Source of the DNA: Afifella marina DSM 2698
Lineage (GTDB): Bacteria > Pseudomonadota > Alphaproteobacteria > Rhizobiales > Afifellaceae
Assembly (NCBI RefSeq): GCF_900102695.1
Contig: NZ_FMVW01000001.1
Location: 310,001 to 374,000 of the forward strand
Reading direction: 5' to 3'
Length of the DNA stretch: 64,000 nt
The position numbers and the translations under genes were made by a program. The notes beneath the pieces are model-generated. The model did no database searches, had not been told where the DNA came from, and saw only the letters and a list, made by a program, of their open reading frames with translations. Below, piece by piece: positions 63,680 through 64,000 of the stretch; position 1 is the first letter of the stretch, and each line of letters begins with the position of its first letter.

Positions 63680-63723
63680 GAACTCGTCTCGTTGAACTCG
63701 TCTCGTTTTAAACTCGTCCCGTT
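63680..63723. repeat. Three near-identical 14-bp direct repeats upstream of the acyl-CoA dehydrogenase
   Basis: GAACTCGTCTCGTT at 63680-63693 and 63694-63707 are identical; AAACTCGTCCCGTT at 63710-63723 differs at two positions. Period is 14 then 16 bp. They lie 36-79 bp upstream of the acyl-CoA dehydrogenase start, a likely regulatory position on the minus strand, with the first Sua5-like start 126 bp away on the other side. Confidence 0.7.
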
Positions 63724-63848
63724 TGGCTCCACCAATCTTAAGGCTTCAACGCGGCGCTCTCTTGACGGGGCAGGCAGCGCGCGCGATCCCGACTGGTAGC
63801 ACTTTCTATGTGCCGTTGACGTAAGCTGCAATCAAGCGATGGAGTGGG

Positions 63849-64000
63849 ATGTACGCGAAAAGACTGCTCTGGCAGGAGACGGGCAACGAAGAGCTCCTTG
63901 CCGAGGCCGCGGGCATTTTAAGGGCGGGCGGTCTTGTCGCGATCCCGACGGAGACCGTTTACGGTCTCGCGGCCGACGCCACCAACGGCGAGGCGGTGGC
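63849..64000 (+). CDS. Threonylcarbamoyl-AMP synthase, partial (window edge)
   Basis: The first 50 codons of a Sua5/YrdC-type gene cut by the window end. Seen: AGILRAGGLVAIPTETVYGLAADATN, the N-terminal hallmark. The product makes threonylcarbamoyl-AMP for t6A37 of tRNA. The C-terminal half, which tells Sua5 from TsaC, is not in the window. GGAG lies just before the ATG. Confidence 0.9.
   Translation, partial: MYAKRLLWQETGNEELLAEAAGILRAGGLVAIPTETVYGLAADATNGEAV

Overview
The window reads as ordinary chromosomal core DNA of an alphaproteobacterium, most likely of the order Hyphomicrobiales (Rhizobiales). The evidence is high GC, a hisS-hisZ-hisG cluster with short-form HisG, a groESL operon under a perfect CIRCE element, an ileS-lspA-lipoprotein-mutL neighbourhood, a waaA-lpxK cluster flanked by DUF4170, DUF374 and DUF2093 genes, and BA14K-like and DUF6101 proteins. 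I see no tRNA, rRNA, insertion sequence, prophage, integrase, CRISPR array or plasmid gene, and I found no convincing new multi-gene system. The oddities are local: regulatory DNA, missing catalytic residues and paralogue clusters.

Layout. 0-6 kb: an SDR oxidoreductase, an XRE regulator divergent from an AI-2E/PerM-type membrane protein, three tandem secreted L,D-transpeptidases, and Tag glycosylase. 6-10.3 kb: hisS, hisZ, hisG and a small membrane protein. 10.3-13.9 kb: groESL with CIRCE and promoter, wrbA, a DUF427 gene. 13.9-18.1 kb (minus strand): a probable M16 protease pair (one active, one lacking the zinc motif), a secreted protein with a possible structured leader, and an SDR without its catalytic Tyr. 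18.3-27.7 kb (plus): HAD phosphatase, ribF, a DUF2066-like protein, ileS, lspA, lipoprotein, mutL. 27.7-34.1 kb: rsmD, a RluB-type pseudouridine synthase, tadA, patatin, purD, ubiA, DUF6101.

34.2-40.5 kb (plus) is an envelope cluster: CysQ-like phosphatase, DUF4170, MsbA-like exporter, DUF374 acyltransferase, waaA and lpxK, with DUF2093 facing it. 40.5-44.8 kb: Kef-type antiporter, 1-Cys peroxiredoxin, a DsbD-N-like secreted protein, YqgE. 44.8-51.1 kb (minus): a 7TM-PAS-GGDEF-EAL protein, then a thrC-M16-GNAT operon. 51.2-60 kb: HAD phosphatase, 2H phosphoesterase, BA14K-like protein, CDF transporter, lytic transglycosylase, two coupled SOUL genes, SleB-type hydrolase, pdxH, a lipoprotein and a DnaJ-like co-chaperone. 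60.1-63.6 kb (minus): acyl-CoA dehydrogenase, enoyl-CoA hydratase and SDR form a likely acyl-CoA catabolic operon preceded by 14-bp direct repeats. The window ends inside a Sua5/TsaC-type gene.

Recurring themes are peptidoglycan and outer-membrane maintenance (three L,D-transpeptidases, lytic transglycosylase, SleB hydrolase, Kdo transferase, lipid A kinase, MsbA-like exporter, lipoproteins) and translation or tRNA modification (hisS, ileS, tadA, rsmD, RluB, Sua5). Several starts are non-ATG and were chosen from Shine-Dalgarno spacing.
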